Of a stretch of DNA of 64,000 nt, positions 60,503 through 64,000 are shown piece after piece (positions within the stretch are counted from its first letter, which is position 1; each line of letters begins with the position of its first letter). This DNA comes from Bacteroidaceae bacterium (GTDB taxonomy: Bacteria; Bacteroidota; Bacteroidia; Bacteroidales; Bacteroidaceae). The notes beneath the pieces were generated by a model, which did no database searches, was not told the DNA's origin, and saw nothing but the letters and a program-made list of their open reading frames with translations. The stretch covers positions 1 through 64,000 of the forward strand of contig JAFROT010000003.1 of assembly GCA_017429525.1 (NCBI GenBank), in the 5' to 3' direction. Made by a program: the position numbers and the translations under genes.

Positions 60503-61324
60503 TTATTCGATAGTAATACGACTCTTATTCCTAATCATTCTCCATGCTACTTTACTTATATCGTTAGGAAAGCGAGAATGCGAGATGGAATAAGACTGAT
60601 TATAGCCCTTGTTTTGGTCAACTATATGACAATTAGTTGTTGCCAGACCTCTATCCAACATCTTAGGAAGCCATTCTTTTGACGTGTTATTATATGTTGT
60701 AACGTCAACAAGCAACATGATTCCACTATCTGTCAACTTATGAAGAAGGAATTTGGCTACATGTTCGTAAGCATTATGTTGTTCAAATTGTTGTTTAGTT
60801 ACAAATTCACATATAGCTTTGAATGTTATAATTACGTCAAACTTCCTTTTCAAAACTTTGTTTAGTATACTTAAGTCATAAAAATCATCAATGTGGAGCT
60901 GAGTTGAATGGTTTTCAATTTTAATCGTAAGTTTCTTTTTTAATTCAGCTAGGACAATGTCATATAGTTGTAAAGCATAGTCATTACCATCTAAAGCCAC
61001 AACTCTAACTTCTCTTACAGTTGGACAATACTCGGCCAAGACGGTTAATAATCCTATTATTTCACCGCCAGTTCCACATCCAAAATCAAATACAGACAAA
61101 TCTTCTTTATTTGCGAATTGCTCAGAATGACTTCTGAAAAAATCAGAAAATATGCAATATGATTCTGCATAACTACGAGGAAAGTAAGTGCCTAAATAAT
61201 TGAGAACATCGTTTTTGTCCCAATCGATAACAGTCATATCAGAGTTTGATCTGCAATATTTTGCCCCTAACTCATCAAAGATTAGATGGTCTAACCACTG
61301 TGGCAATGTTACTCTATCATGCAT
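60503..61324 (-). CDS. Class I SAM-dependent methyltransferase
   Basis: 273 residues. Motif I VFDFGCGTGGEIIGL at about 78-92 binds SAM; VRVVALDGNDYALQLYD is motif II and the acidic loop; FDVIITFKAICEFV is motif IV-like and GIMLLVDVTTYN is motif VI. No DNA-methylase signature (NPPY, DPPF or PCQ) is present, so it is more likely a small-molecule, RNA or protein methyltransferase. It lies 22 nt after the 250-aa gene and 42 nt before the helicase. The substrate is unknown. Confidence 0.85.
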   Translation of the reverse strand: MHDRVTLPQWLDHLIFDELGAKYCRSNSDMTVIDWDKNDVLNYLGTYFPRSYAESYCIFSDFFRSHSEQFANKEDLSVFDFGCGTGGEIIGLLTVLAEYCPTVREVRVVALDGNDYALQLYDIVLAELKKKLTIKIENHSTQLHIDDFYDLSILNKVLKRKFDVIITFKAICEFVTKQQFEQHNAYEHVAKFLLHKLTDSGIMLLVDVTTYNNTSKEWLPKMLDRGLATTNCHIVDQNKGYNQSYSISHSRFPNDISKVAWRMIRNKSRITIE

Positions 61325-61346
61325 ATAGTCGTTACAATGTTAGTGT

Positions 61347-62099
61347 TTATGCTGCAATCTTTGATTTCTCATTTTTTCCAATGTGGAATGTCTCACCTAT
61401 ATAAGTCAGTATTTTCTCCATTGTCATACATACTTGACCATCCCACATACAGTCAATCTCTGGATAGTAATACAACATCTGATATTCATTGCAATGCCAA
61501 GATAATTGTTCTCCGTTAGGCAAGTAAATGTATACAATATAGGATGCATTCTTCCCTGTGTTGGAACTGATACCGTATCTCCAATCAGTCTCTTTCAATA
61601 ATTCTGCAAGCCGCTCAAGAAGAATAGTCTTTCTTTCATAAATAACCGTCTTATGGTTATGTAGTTTTTTGGCAGAAAGATTAGCAAATTCTGTTTCCAG
61701 CAATAGCAAGACAATTTTTGCCTCAATTTTAGAGCTGTGCTTTACCTGTCTTTTCATTTGGGACAGAACCTTACGTAAGCCAATACCCAAAGCATCGGTT
61801 CTGAACTTTTCTAACTTTTCAAGGTTCTGTTTATTTTGATCACAACTCTTTTCTTGTTTTACAGTGTGGGCTTCAATAGCTTGTTGTAATTTCTTCCTAA
61901 TTATGGGATTATGAGTCGCCCTTTCAAGTCTAGTCATCTCAAAAACAGTCCACCCAAAACACGAAAAAGCATCAGCTTCTTTTAGGTTCTTTTGGTAACA
62001 TTCCATCACTTTGCTTGCAGAAACGTTCTTTGCAAGATATCCATTCCGAAGCTTCTTGCCAACTCCTTGTAGGATGTCTTCGTTAATGATTGTCTCCAT
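61347..62099 (-). CDS. Unknown 250-residue protein, first gene of the accessory operon
   Basis: 250 residues from the ATG at 62099; an in-frame upstream start at 62132 overlaps the promoter box. The middle is helical and charged (RKKLQQAIEAHTVKQEKSCD, RKVLSQMKRQVKHSSKIEAK, LLLETEFANLSAKKLHNHKT). The C-terminus is more mixed (YIVYIYLPNGEQLSWHCNEY, TMEKILTYIGETFHIGK). No membrane segment and no known family recognised. It leads the packed run of six genes ending at 55313 and follows a -7 promoter box at 62130. Confidence 0.7.
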   Translation of the reverse strand: METIINEDILQGVGKKLRNGYLAKNVSASKVMECYQKNLKEADAFSCFGWTVFEMTRLERATHNPIIRKKLQQAIEAHTVKQEKSCDQNKQNLEKLEKFRTDALGIGLRKVLSQMKRQVKHSSKIEAKIVLLLLETEFANLSAKKLHNHKTVIYERKTILLERLAELLKETDWRYGISSNTGKNASYIVYIYLPNGEQLSWHCNEYQMLYYYPEIDCMWDGQVCMTMEKILTYIGETFHIGKNEKSKIAA

Positions 62100-62129
62100 A
62101 ATGTTTTTTTCGTTTGTTGTTTCTCGCTG

Positions 62130-62137
62130 CAAAGATA
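62130..62137 (-). promoter_or_regulatory. -7 promoter box of the accessory operon
   Basis: On the minus strand TATCTTTG followed by C, 30 nt before the ATG at 62099. All following minus-strand genes down to 55313 are spaced by 7-42 nt and no other good box was noticed between them. Confidence 0.7.
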
Positions 62138-62216
62138 AAGGGAGAATTTGGAACGAGCAAGATTATTTTATTTCACTGTATCAATTATGTCTCTTAATGT
62201 ATGAATAAAGATAAAA

Positions 62217-63071
62217 CTATTCCCAGACAATATAGTTCTCTTGAACATCTTCCTGATGTTCAATTTCATTTGTTATACGGTTACCATTCTCATCAACATA
62301 AAGTGGGAGGGAAATACTACCGACAAGAGAGATAGCTTCTTGAACGCCCATATCCAAAAGGGCCTGGGTAAAATCGTGCATGGATTCCCGTTCGACAGTC
62401 TCTATAATAGAAACTCTTTCCTTGTAATAACATAAAGCTCTTCGCACGGCTTTTCCCTTAGGAAACGATTCACCCAGTTTTCCATCATGAATTAAAGAGA
62501 ACTGCCGGAAGAAATAGCCTTCTTGGTCCACAGCTCGTTCAAATAATGCAGTCTCTTGGCTCATTCCCATTGTAATCGTATCGCCAATGATGGCACAGAA
62601 TCCGTATTTCGGATGCCCCCGTGAAAGAAGTTCTCCTTTATAGACGAAAGCTCCAGCTATTTTTCCATTGTCGGCACGATAATCGGCAGCCTGAGCTGCA
62701 AGAATGATGTTGGAATCATTATCGGGCAGCTGACCTACAAGCAATTCAGCATGTCCACCAACAGGTGTGTATATTTGCAAAGCTATATCGTTAACAGAAT
62801 CACATGAAAATATGACATAAGCCTTCGTCTCTGTGGATGACTGATATGAAACACTCTGAGTAGTATCTGCTACAGATTCTACAGAGTAGATACTTGATGT
62901 GTTGTTTGGGCGATTAATTGCCCAAAACCCAAATATAGCCGCAATCAATGCAAATGCTATTATAAGCCATTGCCACTTAGGCCATTTGGAGGTTGGAGTC
63001 TCATGTTTAGACTCTGTTGCGCCCACGACACGGATCTCGTTATCTTCTATATCAAATAGTTCCTTAGCCAT
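62217..63071 (-). CDS. Membrane-anchored NAGPA (phosphodiester glycosidase)-like protein
   Basis: 284 residues. A cytosolic head of about 30 residues, one membrane segment (WQWLIIAFALIAAIFGFWAI), then an extracytoplasmic domain. IILAAQAADYRADNGKIAGAF, KGELLSRGHPKYGFCAII, FPKGKAVRRALCYYKERVSI and DFTQALLDMGVQEAISLVGS follow the order of NAGPA/phosphodiester-glycosidase domains, where the usual text is PRTALG ... GA.DA.NLDGG. Here the LDGG end reads LVGS, so activity is doubtful. Follows the LytTR gene by 17 nt and so is probably its target or partner. Confidence 0.65.
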   Translation of the reverse strand: MAKELFDIEDNEIRVVGATESKHETPTSKWPKWQWLIIAFALIAAIFGFWAINRPNNTSSIYSVESVADTTQSVSYQSSTETKAYVIFSCDSVNDIALQIYTPVGGHAELLVGQLPDNDSNIILAAQAADYRADNGKIAGAFVYKGELLSRGHPKYGFCAIIGDTITMGMSQETALFERAVDQEGYFFRQFSLIHDGKLGESFPKGKAVRRALCYYKERVSIIETVERESMHDFTQALLDMGVQEAISLVGSISLPLYVDENGNRITNEIEHQEDVQENYIVWE

Positions 63072-63088
63072 TGTTCAATAGTTCTTCT

Positions 63089-63448
63089 TTATTTACCTTC
63101 GATAAGGTCTTTAAGTTTTTTCAATGATTCGTGAGAAACCTTCAGGGTTTCATGCCGATGCCCATTCGGCTCGCGCAATAACAACACTTGACGGTTTAGA
63201 TTAATATAATAGATGTAATTGAGATTGATGATGAGGCTTCGACCGATGCGAACAAAAGTCACGGCTTCCTCACCCAGTTGCTCACCAATCATACGTTCCA
63301 ACTGACCCAACTGGAAAAGTACGACGCGTTTTTCCTCGCCTACAATGTAAAGCGTGGAATAATTGCCATCCGCTTCAATACTGATGATGTCTTCGGCATG
63401 GAGTCGAATAAGCTCTGCAGTATTGCATATGATGAGTTGTCGTTTCAT
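63089..63448 (-). CDS. Stand-alone LytTR-type DNA-binding regulator
   Basis: 119 residues, only the LytTR domain: IRLHAEDIISIEADGNYSTLYI, VVLFQLGQLERMIGEQLG, FVRIGRSLIINLNYIYYINL, LKVSHESLKKLKDLI. There is no receiver domain, so its activity is set by another protein, possibly the membrane protein encoded 17 nt downstream. LytTR domains bind paired direct repeats; none was identified with certainty. The ATG at 63448 is 5 nt after the promoter box, so the mRNA is probably leaderless. Confidence 0.9.
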   Translation of the reverse strand: MKRQLIICNTAELIRLHAEDIISIEADGNYSTLYIVGEEKRVVLFQLGQLERMIGEQLGEEAVTFVRIGRSLIINLNYIYYINLNRQVLLLREPNGHRHETLKVSHESLKKLKDLIEGK

Positions 63449-63453
63449 GGGAG

Positions 63454-63461
63454 CAAAGATA
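63454..63461 (-). promoter_or_regulatory. -7 promoter box of the LytTR gene
   Basis: On the minus strand TATCTTTG followed by C; the start codon is 5 nt downstream. Confidence 0.7.
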
Positions 63462-63904
63462 CATATTTAGATTGATAATGAAACATAAAAGCTTGAAAAA
63501 TAAATCTAATTAACAAAATAGAATTACATAATAATGAGTATTTGGTTTCTGGCCGTTTCTGTTAGGAAGTTAAGCTTCATTAATCCTTGTTTGGGGATTT
63601 CTTGATGCAAAAGTATATAAAGGATGCGAAAGCAGACAAATAATCCCTGATGAACTGTATCAACAACCCCTTTTATTGTATGAGTTGACGATACAATAAC
63701 TAAATTTAGTCTTTCAACTTCCTATAACAAAAACAAGACGCACCTTCACGACGTACATTTACGATAGGAGCGCGATAGGCTCCTTCTTTAGGGTAATCAA
63801 TAACCTTCTCTATAGTCCTATGAGTTGCTGTTAGGTGTTTATTGTTTTCGGGTGCAAAGTTAAAACTTATCTGCGAAATCTATGTTCGCACTCTCAAATA
63901 TTTT
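63462..63904 (-). other. Intergenic region with two further promoter-like boxes and palindromes
   Basis: No convincing gene. On the minus strand there is TACTTTTG (63615-63608) and TAACTTTG (63862-63855). TTATTGTAT (63673-63681) pairs with ATACAATAA (63691-63699), directly followed by the 12-bp palindrome ACTAAATTTAGT (63699-63710). A 57-codon open stretch without ATG (63706-63879, reading ...ENNKHLTATHRTIEKVIDYP...) may be a gene remnant or chance. Confidence 0.4.
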
Positions 63905-64000
63905 TTATTTATCTCGGAAATCCTGCTCGGAGTGGTTCTCAATCTCATCCAAAAGGAACTTCTCAAGGGTGGATTTGTCTGGCAGCTGGAGCATATAGGT
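63905..64000 (-). CDS. C-terminal end of a gene running off the window
   Basis: Thirty-one codons and a TAA (63905-63907) are open to the window edge. The product ends TYMLQLPDKSTLEKFLLDEI, then ENHSEQDFRDK. The pattern Y.LQLPDK..L...L resembles the tail of DUF1016/YhcG-type PDDEXK nuclease proteins, but 31 residues are too few for a firm family call. It would be the most upstream minus-strand gene of the accessory region. Confidence 0.45.
   Translation of the reverse strand, partial: TYMLQLPDKSTLEKFLLDEIENHSEQDFRDK

Noticed and set aside
63540-63602. 18-codon minus-strand ORF (MKLNFLTETARNQILIIM) after the TACTTTTG box at 63608
   Set aside because: Too short to separate from chance, and no attenuator or regulated neighbour supports a leader peptide.
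63706-63879. 57-codon open stretch on the minus strand
   Set aside because: No ATG, GTG or TTG start early in the frame; it overlaps a promoter-like box and a palindrome. Chance or remnant; kept only as a remark.

Overview
The window looks like a chromosome segment of a Bacteroidales bacterium, most likely Prevotella-like. Most intergenic spaces carry the Bacteroidetes -7 promoter box TAnnTTTG, several with TTG 19-20 nt upstream. There is a PorZ-type subunit of the type IX secretion system. Large secreted proteins end in a short 'DGR..G....GIY.VGG.K' tail, and families largely confined to Bacteroidetes (DUF4292, DUF4294, DUF6057-like, DUF6055, DUF3836) recur. No rRNA, tRNA, CRISPR array or complete insertion sequence was seen.

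Layout. 0.4-14.1 kb: four large secreted proteins on the + strand, three sharing modules, two with discoidin-like (F5/8 type C) domains and one an M60-type zinc peptidase; this looks like a set for binding and cutting host or dietary glycoproteins. 14.2-21.6 kb: a tandemly duplicated pair (multi-spanning membrane protein plus CxxCH beta-propeller lipoprotein), then a DUF4294 protein. 21.9-31.1 kb: minus-strand housekeeping genes (SpoU methyltransferase, nadA, porZ, rdgB, yitT, leuS). 31.3-35.3 kb: two ECF sigma-factor operons with near-identical terminators, separated by a RAYT-type HUH transposase carrying an extra DprA-like domain. 35.5-39.7 kb: two small exported proteins and a DUF6055 metallopeptidase. 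39.7-53.5 kb: dusB, a U32 peptidase, a CYTH protein, a 46-residue membrane peptide, prfB, fadD, an M20 deacetylase, the dut-TPR-DUF4292-EnvC operon, and dgt divergent from dut.

From about 53.5 kb to the end the DNA turns clearly AT-richer and becomes accessory. It starts with a small ORF, a frameshifted metallophosphoesterase, an N-formylglutamate amidohydrolase-like gene and the fossil of a tandem duplication of those two genes. Then comes a tightly packed minus-strand operon (62099 down to 55313): unknown 250-aa protein, SAM methyltransferase, compact SF1 helicase, 574-aa coiled-coil protein, DUF1848 Fe-S protein and an unknown 320-aa protein. This is the best candidate here for an undescribed multi-gene system, possibly defence. 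It is followed by a LytTR regulator with an NAGPA-like membrane protein and the tail of a gene running off the window.

Non-coding structure worth noting: two related 22-bp tandem arrays in convergent intergenic spaces (21762-21915 and 37084-37193); a perfect 42-bp inverted repeat filling the space between two stop codons (42071-42185) with a related hairpin at 23861; and a bipartite motif TGTAATAA-N13-AGGTCTTATAGG found twice in one ECF sigma operon, probably its own promoter.
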